From Bacillota bacterium (GTDB lineage: Bacteria; Bacillota; Negativicutes; DSM-13327): a stretch of 47,411 bases of DNA. This document shows, piece after piece, positions 1 to 7,368 of this stretch. A program made the translations under genes and the position numbers. The notes beneath the pieces were generated by a model, which saw only the letters and a list, made by a program, of their open reading frames with translations, did not search any database and was not told the origin of the DNA. Where the stretch lies: assembly GCA_017889585.1 (NCBI GenBank), contig JAGFZX010000036.1, forward strand, positions 1-47,411, read 5' to 3'. How positions within the stretch are numbered: position 1 is the first letter of the stretch; the number at the start of each line of letters is the position of its first letter.

Positions 1-28
1 AAGATAATCCGGAAAGGAGGAACATATT

Positions 29-421
29 ATGGCATTGGTTACTTACTACGGCACAGGTCGCAGAAAAACCTCGGTTGCCAGAGTTCGTCTGGTTCCGGGC
101 GAAGGCAATGTTGTTGTTAACGGCCGTTCTTTACCAGAATATTTTGGCCGTAAAACATTAGAACTCATTGTTAAACAACCCCTTAATTTGACTGAAACTC
201 TTGGCAAATATGATGTATTGATTAAGGTAGCGGGCGGCGGTCCTTCTGGTCAAGCTGGCGCAGTTCGTCATGGTATTTCACGCGCACTACTTCTTGTAGA
301 TGCTGAATATCGTCCATCTTTGAAAAAAGCTGGTTTCCTTACTCGCGATCCACGGGAAAAAGAGCGTCGTAAATACGGTCTTAAGAAAGCTCGTAAAGCT
401 TCTCAGTTCTCAAAACGTTAA
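29..421 (+). CDS. rpsI: 30S ribosomal protein S9
   Basis: Component of the small ribosomal subunit that sits in the head and reaches toward the P site with its C-terminal tail. The 130-residue product has the usual S9 length, the N-terminal [14 protein letters not shown] segment, the central [19 protein letters not shown] segment and the basic C-terminus ending in SQFSKR, all diagnostic of the family. A strong ribosome-binding site (AAAGGAGG at about 13-20) precedes the ATG. In Firmicutes rpsI normally follows rplM, which would lie just outside the left edge. A hairpin terminator follows directly, so this is the end of that operon. Confidence 0.98.
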   Translation: MALVTYYGTGRRKTSVARVRLVPGEGNVVVNGRSLPEYFGRKTLELIVKQPLNLTETLGKYDVLIKVAGGGPSGQAGAVRHGISRALLLVDAEYRPSLKKAGFLTRDPREKERRKYGLKKARKASQFSKR

Positions 422-436
422 TATCGTTTTACATTA

Positions 437-476
437 CCCCCTTGCAAATTCAGTATTTGCAAGGGTTTTTGTTTTT
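437..476 (+). terminator. Rho-independent terminator of the rpsI operon
   Basis: CCCTTGCAAAT (438-448) pairs with ATTTGCAAGGG (454-464) around a short loop, followed by a T-rich run (TTTTTGTTTTT). It begins about 16 bases after the rpsI stop. Confidence 0.93.
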
Positions 477-584
477 ATTAGGTATAAAAACAGGTGAAAA
501 TTAGTTTGCTAGTGACAAGCTTGTGGTAAAAAAACTCGTATTATCAGATCAAGTCAATAGCTTTTTGTTTAAAAGATATTGATA

Positions 585-713
585 ATGAAGTTGCATATGG
601 AGATGAAATTTTCTTTAGATTTAATTAATTTACTCACTGAAATTATTCAGGTTATTTTAGAGTATGTATATATAATTCCGAATAATTTATCCGAAGTGCA
701 AAATAAGTTTTAA
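585..713 (+). CDS. Possible 42-residue peptide, unknown
   Basis: An open frame of 42 codons in an otherwise empty, very AT-rich 400-base stretch between the rpsI terminator and the next gene. The predicted peptide begins MKLHMEMKF and is rich in Ile, Leu and Asn, with a short hydrophobic stretch. There is no convincing ribosome-binding site (only AAAAGA about 10 bases upstream). It may be chance or a remnant. Nothing else recognisable was seen at 477-838. Confidence 0.2.
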   Translation: MKLHMEMKFSLDLINLLTEIIQVILEYVYIIPNNLSEVQNKF

Positions 714-838
714 AAACTAAAGAGTTGATGGTTTAGTAAATAACTGTAAGGCTTTTCCTTTATATAATGGTCATGCATTTAAAGGAATTATTTACCTTTT
801 ATCGAAGTGTATAAAAAATGGTAAAAGGGAGTGGTTGT

Positions 839-1165
839 ATGGATTTAAATGTTTACTCAAGACGATGGGGGCAGCGTGACGGTTATGAAATTACCAAAAC
901 TCGTAAAGGATGGCATGTTAAATTTGGTGCAGAAGGTGGCGTTGATTCCGATAAAACAGGTTACCCTCAATTATTTAGATGCCTAGACCATGATGGTGTT
1001 AATTATCCAGAAGGATTAGGTGAATATATGGAATTTTTATGGGAGGAATCAGAAGGTAGGAGCCTTAATAATAATGAAATTCAAGCACAACTGAATTTAC
1101 TTAGTGACTGGATTGAAGTAACAGAGAAAAGTTCTCCCAAAGGTATTTGGCAAGATTTTAAATAA
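839..1165 (+). CDS. Small protein resembling integron-cassette (Hfx_Cass5-like) proteins
   Basis: A 108-residue soluble protein with no signal peptide or membrane segment. The opening MDLNVYSRRWG, the aromatic strand GWHVKFG and the acidic tail around YPEGLGEYMEFLWEE recall the small beta-rich proteins first described from integron gene cassettes; that resemblance is from memory and uncertain. The start at 839 is chosen because AAAAGGGA ends eight bases before it, whereas the in-frame ATG at 818 has no ribosome-binding site. Function unknown. It stands alone, with the small 38-residue gene converging on it from the right. Confidence 0.7.
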   Translation: MDLNVYSRRWGQRDGYEITKTRKGWHVKFGAEGGVDSDKTGYPQLFRCLDHDGVNYPEGLGEYMEFLWEESEGRSLNNNEIQAQLNLLSDWIEVTEKSSPKGIWQDFK

Positions 1166-1206
1166 TTTAGTAACAAGCGGCCTGCATGGGGTGCTTTTCC
1201 TATAAA

Positions 1207-1238
1207 AAAAACCACGCTTTGACGAAACGTGGTTTTAA
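1207..1238 (-). terminator. Bidirectional terminator between convergent genes, stronger on the minus strand
   Basis: AAAACCACG (1208-1216) pairs with CGTGGTTTT (1228-1236). Read on the minus strand the stem is followed by a run of eight T, as expected for a terminator of the small minus-strand gene at 1288-1404. On the plus strand only the stem's own four T follow, so it also serves the 839-1165 gene but less well. Confidence 0.8.
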
Positions 1239-1287
1239 GAGGGTGTAGTTGCAAAAAGTCGGTATTCAGTGGATTAGTTTCGAAAAA

Positions 1288-1404
1288 TTAACAACTAGAG
1301 AAAGAATCTTCACCGCAACAGAAAAGTAACAAGAGGATAATTATAATGATTATGGCACTCGAACCGCCAAAACCATTGCGACCGCCTCCAAAACCTAAGC
1401 CCAT
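1288..1404 (-). CDS. 38-residue Gly-rich single-span protein, YjcZ-like
   Basis: Too short for usual gene finders but well supported: an excellent ribosome-binding site (AAAGGAGG) lies eight bases before the ATG and a terminator with a long T run lies downstream. The peptide starts MGLGFGGGRNGFGGSSA, continues with six Ile and four Leu as one membrane span, and ends FCCGEDSFSSC. The pattern of a Gly-rich head followed by one hydrophobic span matches the small YjcZ-type proteins found in spore formers, usually linked to the spore coat or membrane. The three Cys after the span are unusual. The family assignment rests on this pattern only. Confidence 0.62.
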   Translation of the reverse strand: MGLGFGGGRNGFGGSSAIIIIIILLLLFCCGEDSFSSC

Positions 1405-1503
1405 ATGTATTCCTCCTTTATAGTAGATTAATATATTGTATGATAATTAAACGCAGGAGGTGAGTATCATATAGCGGTGGCAATTATTAAATACGATCAA
1501 GAT

Positions 1504-1536
1504 CCGCTTACAAATGTAGGCGGTTTTATTGTTGTT
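1504..1536 (+). terminator. Likely terminator in the 1405-1611 intergenic region
   Basis: CCGCTTACA (1504-1512) pairs with TGTAGGCGG (1515-1523), including one G-T pair, followed by TTTTATTGTTGTT. The two-base loop would open to at least four in practice. Upstream is a good Shine-Dalgarno (GCAGGAGG, 1453-1460) that leads only into very short frames (a GTG at 1477 would give 32 codons running through the hairpin), so a short transcript may end here. Confidence 0.5.
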
Positions 1537-1611
1537 ATTTGTGTTAAAAAGAGGAAAATATTACCTTTTATCTAATATATGGAAATAAATAGATAAAAGG
1601 GATGTGGATTA

Positions 1612-1809
1612 ATGAGTTCTCTGATCGAGCCTTCTTTTAAGAGCAATTTAATAATTTCACCGACAGAGCCCATTTATAAAACTGCTATAAAAAAACAACC
1701 TTATCAAAATAAATATTTACCAAATAGAAAGACTAAAGAACTTTTTAAAGAAATATTAGATAAAGAAATATCTAAGCAATTAGGTTCTAAAATTTCAGTG
1801 AGAATTTAA
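1612..1809 (+). CDS. Hypothetical basic 65-residue protein
   Basis: A lysine-rich soluble peptide beginning MSSLIEPSFK, with a probable C-terminal helix (TKELFKEILDKEISKQLG). It has no recognised domain. AAAAGGG lies about 11 bases before the ATG, a little far but usable. The upstream sequence has a TTACCTTTTATC stretch that is also seen before the 839 gene, and the two leaders look related. It lies at the left border of a decayed region. Function unknown. Confidence 0.5.
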   Translation: MSSLIEPSFKSNLIISPTEPIYKTAIKKQPYQNKYLPNRKTKELFKEILDKEISKQLGSKISVRI

Positions 1810-1872
1810 AGTTGGATTAATTGTATGAATTATTTATTTTTTTATTGAAGTGTGTATAAATTTGATAAAAGG

Positions 1873-2011
1873 ATGTTCGAAGTGGGAGAAACGATAATGT
1901 TTAATGACTCATCTTGGTTTGAGGAAGAAGGGTAACTAAAGCTAATACGAGAGAGTCAAAAAGGAAGATTGTTTTTAAAATCAGATATATTAACAAGACT
2001 GGAACTGTATG
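1873..2011 (+). pseudogene. Broken small gene, unknown
   Basis: One frame reads MFEVGETIMFNDSSWFEEEG, meets TAA at 1933 and continues open to 2011 with a plausible protein-like sequence (RESQKGRLFLKSDILTRLE). AAAAGG at 1867-1872 could serve the GTG at 1882. The short length and internal stop suggest a relic. The overlapping minus-strand frame has no start signal and I treat it as a shadow. Confidence 0.3.
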
Positions 2012-2566
2012 AATAAGGCGGTTTTCTAATGACTCGGCTAATCGACAGTTAATTTGGCTAAAAAATATAGTCAAAACGGATAGCATCAATGATTGCAGAT
2101 TCCTCAAAGCTAAGCAAAAAAGTAAAAGATCCACATTCTTGTGATGCGGACAATATAGTGCTAACTAAAGAATTCCTCGGCGGCATACTCGTACTAACTG
2201 GTGCGAATAGTGCCGCTGGTTTGCGTCCTATACCTGTTAAAAATTTATTGATGGCTTTATCCGAAGGAGGTTAAAGGCGAAAGTGATCCAGTGGATTTGG
2301 CGATGGCCAGAACATGGGCGTTTGTTGTCGTGCAAATTATAGCTGAGGATTATATAGTAGATGATAAAATCCGTCTACTAAATATAAAGTGGAAAGCAGG
2401 ATGAGTATTTGAAGTTGATCGTATACCTGATGTGCGCCAGGCGCCCTCACTTAACGGCGGTGGTCTGGGCATTCAATATACTTCTAGAATCTGTAACAAA
2501 GAAACCGATTTGTTTGATAAGAGGATAGAGGGTTTTTTAAGAAAAAATAATGTTGAGTTGTATTAA
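2012..2566 (+). pseudogene. Decayed coding remnants, unrecognised
   Basis: This stretch has protein-like segments in shifting frames but no intact gene. A 61-codon frame at 2089-2274 contains VLTKEFLGGILVLTGANSAA and ends on a Shine-Dalgarno-like AAGGAGG. A second frame runs from about 2274 with VDLAMARTWAFVVVQIIAED, meets TGA at 2402-2404 and continues to TAA at 2566 with PSLNGGGLGIQYTSRICN. No family was recognised; phage or mobile-element origin is possible. I see nothing else in 2567-2695 apart from AT-rich DNA. Confidence 0.3.
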
Positions 2567-2695
2567 TCCTCTTGTCACCAAGCCAACAGTATTTTTGTCT
2601 ATAATTGGAAAATAAATTTTATTAACAACTTTACTTCGACACAATTTGCATAAGCCTATACATATAATGGGTCTTGTATGAAATAAAAGGAAAGG

Positions 2696-2872
2696 ATGAA
2701 TGATTTTGTTGTGGAAAATTTATGGTGTAAAATAGAGCGCTTACGGCAAGAAATGCATGAAATAGCACTCAAAAAAGGAATATCACATCCAGATGTTTTA
2801 ATGGCTAGTCAAAGGTTGGATGAAGCGATAAATGAATTTTATAATGCTGACCTGATTGAGCTGGCTGGATGA
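2696..2872 (+). CDS. Spo0E-family aspartyl-phosphate phosphatase
   Basis: A 58-residue protein of two helices with the family signature SQRLDEAI at residues 38-45, equivalent to the SQxLD motif of Spo0E, YisI and YnzD. These small phosphatases remove phosphate from Spo0A~P and so delay sporulation; the catalytic Asp is the D of SQRLD (residue 42). AAAAGGAAAGG directly precedes the ATG. The length is typical of the short members. Its presence supports an endospore-forming host. It lies next to decayed genes and could be a recently isolated survivor. Confidence 0.85.
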   Translation: MNDFVVENLWCKIERLRQEMHEIALKKGISHPDVLMASQRLDEAINEFYNADLIELAG

Positions 2873-2894
2873 ATAAAAGTTCGCAGGTGATAAC

Positions 2895-3100
2895 ATGCAC
2901 CCAAGAGAACAAGCAGTCCTTGATTTCATTTGCGACTATCCGCACCAGTATCCATTGATTGAGTGAGAAATTGCTGCAGGTGTAGAGCTAAAGAGTAGCG
3001 CAACGGTTCATGGCATTTGAAGATGTTAGTTAAGATGGGATTGATTGAGTGTAAAGCTAATATTCCCAGGTGTATAGTGTTGACTGAGGGTCGTCTGTAA
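2895..3100 (+). pseudogene. LexA-type winged-helix regulator, N-terminal domain relic
   Basis: The first 23 codons read MHPREQAVLDFICDYPHQYP and on to a TGA at 2964-2966. The same frame then resumes with EIAAGVELKSSATVHG, which is the recognition-helix region of LexA (compare GLKSSSTVHGHL). A one-base shift at about 3018 restores the wing segment, LKMLVKMGLIECK, down to TAA at 3098-3100. There is no autoproteolysis/dimerisation domain. The gene is therefore a dead or truncated LexA-like DNA-binding domain. GCAGGTG before the ATG was its ribosome-binding site. Confidence 0.8.
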
Positions 3101-3173
3101 TAGGATGGCTTTTTTATTTGTCTAAAAACAATATAAAATTTATATAATTTTAAGAAAGTGTTAATCATCCCCC

Positions 3174-3383
3174 ATGCAGCAACAATGCAATAGGGATCAG
3201 AGATCACAAGAAGGAGATCGTTTTGATCAGAGACAGGAAGAAAGAGAACGTGTTGAGAATGAGCTCCATGAGCGAGAGATAAAACGCCGTCCCCATGAAA
3301 CAAGGCAACAATGCCATGAACGACAGAAGCACGAAAATGAGCGACATGAAAGAGAATTACAGGAAATATGGGATCGCAGATAA
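3174..3383 (+). CDS. Highly charged Arg/Glu/His-rich protein, unknown
   Basis: A 69-residue peptide made almost entirely of Glu, Arg, Gln and His (for example RQEERERVENELHEREIKRR), predicted to be one long charged helix or coiled coil, with two Cys. No hydrophobic core is visible. TAA lies just upstream in frame, so the ATG is the only start, but it lacks a clear ribosome-binding site. A good terminator immediately downstream argues that the region is transcribed. The 125-codon minus-strand frame across it is a shadow. Function unknown. Confidence 0.5.
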   Translation: MQQQCNRDQRSQEGDRFDQRQEERERVENELHEREIKRRPHETRQQCHERQKHENERHERELQEIWDRR

Positions 3384-3399
3384 GTAAACCAGCATGCTG

Positions 3400-3437
3400 A
3401 AAATAGTCGCTACTTTTTGAGGCGACTATTTTGTTTA
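3400..3437 (+). terminator. Rho-independent terminator
   Basis: AAAATAGTCGC (3400-3410) pairs with GCGACTATTTT (3422-3432), then TTGTTT follows. It ends the transcript of the charged small gene at 3174. Confidence 0.85.
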
Positions 3438-3450
3438 CCAGTATAAGTTA

Positions 3451-3500
3451 ATCACCCAGCCTTTGGTAATAATATATCAAAGGGTGAGTGATTTTTTATT
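3451..3500 (+). terminator. Second hairpin terminator in tandem
   Basis: ATCACCC plus CCTTTG (3451-3464) pairs with CAAAGG and GTGAGTGAT (3478-3492), interrupted by small bulges and followed by TTTTTTATTTT. It backs up the terminator at 3400-3437 and insulates the next gene. Confidence 0.7.
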
Positions 3501-3593
3501 TTAATTTTAGGATCTTCTTTATTTATAGCAGGAAAATAATGGATATAGTGTAATTATAAGTAGTAGTAATAAAATAATGAAAGGAGTTCATTT

Positions 3594-4256
3594 ATGAGAA
3601 AGTTAGTAATGATGTTAGTCTTTTCCTTACTCTTTATTAGTTCTAGTGTGGTCTTTGCGAATTTGAATGATAATAGAGCAACTATACAAGCTCAATATGG
3701 AGACTATCGTTTGATAATTGATTCTGATAATCAATTATGGACAAAAGCTGATTGGGAGGCCAACGGATACAAAAAGGCGAAGGCTGCATCATATATGTAT
3801 TCTTTTACCCGGCAAGGACTGAGAATACAAATGGAAGTATTATATGATAACGAAAAATCTGAATCATTAGTGCGTACACAACGATTTACACCAGACATGG
3901 CAATTAAGTTAAAAGAATTTAAGCTTTATTTCCCTGAAGTATATATGATGATTACAGCGCCGAAGGCGCAAGTATTTGCTACCAATAATCCTCTAAGTCG
4001 CCATTTTCAGGATATTGAGTCACCTATACGTATGGGTGTACTTATTAAAGAGTTAGCTAATGGCAAGAATGGTTCTTATTATCCACTATTGGCCTTCAAT
4101 ATTCAAGATGAAGGGCGCTTGATTAAAGATACTAGCCTAATTAATGAAGATACATATATAAGAGAGTTTACAATTGAACGTACTTATCGTACGACTGTGC
4201 ATGATGCCATGGATTCGAGCAAACCAGAGTGGAAGATTATAAAAAGTCATTTTTAA
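3594..4256 (+). CDS. Secreted protein of unknown function
   Basis: A 220-residue protein with a clear Sec signal peptide (MRK, hydrophobic core LVMMLVFSLLFISSSVV, probable cleavage after VFA at about residue 22). The mature part is rich in beta-prone segments and aromatic residues (QAQYGDYRLIIDSDNQLWTK) and has no Cys. I recognise no domain. AAAGGAG stands eight bases before the ATG. It is monocistronic: tandem terminators precede it and a perfect hairpin follows it. Confidence 0.85.
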   Translation: MRKLVMMLVFSLLFISSSVVFANLNDNRATIQAQYGDYRLIIDSDNQLWTKADWEANGYKKAKAASYMYSFTRQGLRIQMEVLYDNEKSESLVRTQRFTPDMAIKLKEFKLYFPEVYMMITAPKAQVFATNNPLSRHFQDIESPIRMGVLIKELANGKNGSYYPLLAFNIQDEGRLIKDTSLINEDTYIREFTIERTYRTTVHDAMDSSKPEWKIIKSHF

Positions 4257-4262
4257 CAAGAA

Positions 4263-4308
4263 AAGATAAAGCAAGGACTTGGCGGTCGCCAAGTCCTTGC
4301 TTTATCTT
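4263..4308. terminator. Perfect 22-bp bidirectional terminator hairpin
   Basis: The arms 4263-4284 and 4287-4308 are exactly complementary, separated by two bases. The hairpin lies between the convergent genes at 3594-4256 and 4302-5066. The stop codon of the minus-strand gene lies inside the stem. A T-rich tract follows on the minus strand side. Confidence 0.85.
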
Positions 4309-5066
4309 GCCAGTTTTATTGGCGCCAGTTTAGCTTCTTCAGCTGCCTGTGGACCGATATAGCCATGGCGGGCCATGACCGATAGTACAATTGACTGGCG
4401 TTGTTTAGCCCCATTAAAATTAACATAAGGGGAGTTGAGTGAGGGGGCGTTGGGCAATCCTGCCAGCATAGCACATTCTGCTAAATTAAGATTAACTGGT
4501 GATTTATCAAAATAAATTCTAGCGGCATCGCCAATACCATAGGCTCCAGAGCCAAAGTAAATGGAGTTAAGATACATTTCTAAGATTTCTTCTTTGGAAT
4601 ACCTGAGCTCCATGTCAATTGCTAATAAAAATTCTTCAGCTTTGCGCCCATAGGTCTTATCTTGAGAGAGAAATAAATTCTTAACAAGTTGTTGCGTAAT
4701 AGTACTGCCGCCTTCGGTAAAATCACCAGTTTGAATATTGACTAACATTGCTCGCAGTATGCCTTCGATATCAAAGCCTATATGCCGATAAAAGCGGTTA
4801 TCTTCCACTGCTATAATTGTCTGTTGCATAGCAAGAGGGATATATTGTAGTCTTGTATAATTTCTTTTATCTAATTTAGCATCAACAGCGCTTTTTAAAG
4901 CTATGATTCGATATGTTCGCTCCCATGAACTTGACAGCTCTTTAGTAATACTCTTAGATGAGGGTATGGTAGGGAGTAGTCCTTGCAAAAAACTAGTACC
5001 ACCAGCCCAGGCAAAAGAGAGGGCAAATAACAACAGTAAAATAGTAATCAATCTACCAAATTTCAT
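4302..5066 (-). CDS. mtgA: Monofunctional peptidoglycan glycosyltransferase (GT51)
   Basis: Polymerises lipid II into glycan strands at the outer face of the inner membrane. After a membrane anchor at residues 5-22 comes a GT51 domain: IIAVEDNRFYRH with catalytic Glu88, EGGSTITQQLVKN (118-130), the RKAEEFLLAIDME helix with the KEEILEMYLNSIYFG motif, and the closing AGLPNAPS motif. The protein ends at 254 residues with no transpeptidase domain, so it is not a class A PBP. The start at 5066 is chosen because AGGAGGAG lies five bases before it; the in-frame ATG at 5105 has no such signal. The last codon and stop are part of the terminator hairpin. Confidence 0.93.
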   Translation of the reverse strand: MKFGRLITILLLLFALSFAWAGGTSFLQGLLPTIPSSKSITKELSSSWERTYRIIALKSAVDAKLDKRNYTRLQYIPLAMQQTIIAVEDNRFYRHIGFDIEGILRAMLVNIQTGDFTEGGSTITQQLVKNLFLSQDKTYGRKAEEFLLAIDMELRYSKEEILEMYLNSIYFGSGAYGIGDAARIYFDKSPVNLNLAECAMLAGLPNAPSLNSPYVNFNGAKQRQSIVLSVMARHGYIGPQAAEEAKLAPIKLAR

Positions 5067-5204
5067 GGGTCTCCTCCTATTAGGTCTTGCTTCAATCTTT
5101 ATCATTATTTTACCTTAGGTCGCTCTATTTAGCTATTTTTTTTGTATAGCTGTTGAGTTTTTGGCATAAAGTTGTAGGGGAGTTTCTAGAGGGAGTGATG
5201 CAGA

Positions 5205-5921
5205 ATGAGGTTAATTTTGATCAGGAAATATAGTTTACAAATGCTGGTCATGTTTAGTATTGCTGTAGTAGTTCTTAACTTTTTATCTATGCACTATTTA
5301 GCAAATGAAGATATAAGAGACGTAGATATGTCAGTGCTTGCTGGGCACGGTATCGTGATTGATCCAGGGCATGGTGGAATTGATAGTGGCGCTAGTGCAA
5401 ATAATGTCATTGAAAAAGAAATAACATTAGCTATTTCTAGAAAATTAGCTGACGTATTGCAAAGCTATGGGGCGGTAGTAACATTTACTAGGGAAAGTGA
5501 TATTGATTATTATACTAGGGGGAAGGGTGGCAAAAGGAAGGATATATTAACACGAATTGATATTATAGAACGATCAGGAGCAGAAATTTTCATAAGTGTG
5601 CACTGTAATGCTTTTCGCGGCGTAAATTTGTCAGGAGCACAGGTATTTTACAGCCCTAAATTTGCGCAAAATAAAATATTGGCGGAAAAGTTACAACAAG
5701 CTCTTAAAGAATTTCCTCCTGGTAATAGACGCCAGGCTAAAGAGGATTTGCATATTTTAATATTGAATGATACTAAGATGCCAGGGGTATTGATTGAAAC
5801 AGGATATGTGACTAACCAAAAGGAAGCTATTTCATTGACTGATAATAATTATCAACAAAAACTAGTGGAACAGATTGCCAGAGGGGTGGCGTATCATTTC
5901 AGCCAAAATGTGGCAAGATAA
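5205..5921 (+). CDS. cwlD: N-acetylmuramoyl-L-alanine amidase, CwlD type
   Basis: Zinc amidase of the Amidase_3 family that removes stem peptides from muramic acid. In spore formers CwlD initiates muramic-delta-lactam formation in cortex peptidoglycan, needed for germination. A signal anchor occupies residues 10-30. Zinc and catalytic residues are visible: His56 in DPGHGG, Glu70, His133 in SVHCNA, and Glu198 in IETGYVTN. Length (238) matches Bacillus CwlD. GAGGGAG precedes the ATG. No SpoIID-like or PdaA partner is nearby; the next genes (amrBAS) are functionally unrelated. Confidence 0.88.
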   Translation: MRLILIRKYSLQMLVMFSIAVVVLNFLSMHYLANEDIRDVDMSVLAGHGIVIDPGHGGIDSGASANNVIEKEITLAISRKLADVLQSYGAVVTFTRESDIDYYTRGKGGKRKDILTRIDIIERSGAEIFISVHCNAFRGVNLSGAQVFYSPKFAQNKILAEKLQQALKEFPPGNRRQAKEDLHILILNDTKMPGVLIETGYVTNQKEAISLTDNNYQQKLVEQIARGVAYHFSQNVAR

Positions 5922-5986
5922 ATAATATAAAATAAGTCGAAAATATAGTGATATCCCCTCTAGATATTGAAAGGAGCAGTTATTAT

Positions 5987-6847
5987 ATGCAAAACCTAAC
6001 TACTTGTGCACTTATGCCTCACCCTCCAATAATGATACCTGAGATAGGCAAAAGTGAGCTGGATAAAATTAAAACTACAGTTGCTTCTGCCCAGCTTGCA
6101 GCCAAAATCATTAAGGAACAGAATCCACAGACAATTATTATTATTACACCTCATGGGCCGGTATTTGAGGATGCTGCCAGTATTAGTATCCACCCACGTC
6201 TAAAGGGCAATTTTGGGGCATTTGGTGTACCTGAGGTGTTTTTGGGTTTTGAAACCGATGATTTATTGACGCGACATATTTTAAAAAAAACGGACCTCTT
6301 AGGAATAAATTTAGTTGAATTAACAGATGATATGGCTAAGAGTTATCGGTTGAGTTTGGAACTTGATCATGGAGCGTTAGTACCACTTTATTATTTGAGT
6401 AAAGCTGGATTTAAAGGCCAGTTGGTACACATATCTGTTGGTATGCTGTCATATGAAGAAATGTATACTTTTGGCAAAGCTGTACAAATGGCGATTGACG
6501 CGACAGGTAAGCGTGTGGCAGTTATTGCATCAGGTGATTTATCACATCGTTTAACACCTGATGCGCCAGCTGGTTACAACCCACGCGCTGCCGAATTTGA
6601 TAAACAAGTATTGCAGGCTGTACAGGATTTAAGTGTCAAAGCATTACTTCAAATTGACCGTAAATTGGTAGAAGCAGCAGGTGAATGTGGCTTAAGATCT
6701 ATTTTCTTTCTATTGGGGGTAGTAGGCGGGACGGATGCTAGCGCTGAGCTGCTATCCTATGAAGCACCTTTTGGTGTGGGGTATGGGGTAGCGGTAATTA
6801 CTATTAAGAATAAGGTAAAAGGGGCAGGTGAAAGAAAAAATGGATAG
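5987..6847 (+). CDS. amrB: AmmeMemoRadiSam system protein B (MEMO1 family)
   Basis: Member of the MEMO family, related to extradiol dioxygenases, widely found next to AMMECR1 and a radical SAM protein. The bacterial function is not settled. Visible features: PHPPIMIPEIG near the N-terminus, IIITPHGP, ELDHGALVPLYYL and the SGDLSHRL segment, all matching the dioxygenase-like fold with its metal-binding His residues. The start at 5987 follows AAAGGAGC; the upstream in-frame codon at 5948 has no such signal. It overlaps the next gene by eight bases, so the two are translationally coupled. Confidence 0.92.
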   Translation: MQNLTTCALMPHPPIMIPEIGKSELDKIKTTVASAQLAAKIIKEQNPQTIIIITPHGPVFEDAASISIHPRLKGNFGAFGVPEVFLGFETDDLLTRHILKKTDLLGINLVELTDDMAKSYRLSLELDHGALVPLYYLSKAGFKGQLVHISVGMLSYEEMYTFGKAVQMAIDATGKRVAVIASGDLSHRLTPDAPAGYNPRAAEFDKQVLQAVQDLSVKALLQIDRKLVEAAGECGLRSIFFLLGVVGGTDASAELLSYEAPFGVGYGVAVITIKNKVKGAGERKNG

Positions 6848-7355
6848 TGAAAGTACGCCAGTTGCATTGGCTAGAGCTAGTTTGCATTATTTCTTGGATA
6901 AGGGAACTATATTGCCTGTGCCTGATAATGTATCTAATGTATTAGAGGGGCGGGCTGGCGTTTTCGTATCTTTGAAAAAACACAGTCAACTAAGGGGCTG
7001 TATTGGAACTTTTGCCCCAACAAGGTCTAATATAGCAAGTGAGATTATCTATAATGCCATTAGTGCTGGTACTGCTGATCCCAGATTTGAGCCAGTAGTG
7101 ATAGAAGAATTATCAGCAATTGATATTTCCGTAGATATTTTAGAAGCTCCTGAAGCTGTAGACAGTATAGATAAGTTAGACCCACAAAAATATGGGGTTA
7201 TTGTTAGGAAGGGCAGTAGAAGTGGACTCCTGCTACCGATGCTGGAAGGTGTAGATACAGTGGATGAGCAGCTAAGCATTGCCATGCAAAAAGCAGGTAT
7301 TGGTCCTGAGGAAGAAATAGAGCTATTTCGGTTTACTGTGACGCGGTATAAGTAG
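6840..7355 (+). CDS. amrA: AmmeMemoRadiSam system protein A (AMMECR1 domain)
   Basis: AMMECR1-domain protein of about 171 residues. The family hallmark LRGCIGTF is present (around residues 51-58), as are the ISAGTADPRFEPV and DISVDILEAPE segments. The middle partner of the amrB-amrA-amrS cluster; function unknown, with human AMMECR1 a distant relative. The ATG at 6840 is chosen with AGGTG nine bases upstream; a GTG at 6828 is a possible alternative. It lies inside the 3' end of amrB and 13 bases before amrS, clearly one operon. Confidence 0.9.
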   Translation: MDSESTPVALARASLHYFLDKGTILPVPDNVSNVLEGRAGVFVSLKKHSQLRGCIGTFAPTRSNIASEIIYNAISAGTADPRFEPVVIEELSAIDISVDILEAPEAVDSIDKLDPQKYGVIVRKGSRSGLLLPMLEGVDTVDEQLSIAMQKAGIGPEEEIELFRFTVTRYK

Positions 7356-7368
7356 TGGAGGTTAAAAT

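Noticed and set aside
1901..2134. 77-codon hydrophobic minus-strand frame
   Set aside because: No start signal and antisense to decayed plus-strand frames; hydrophobicity comes from the AT-rich complement.
2926..3303. 125-codon minus-strand frame
   Set aside because: It lies antisense to the LexA relic and to the charged small gene, has no ribosome-binding site and no recognisable motif.
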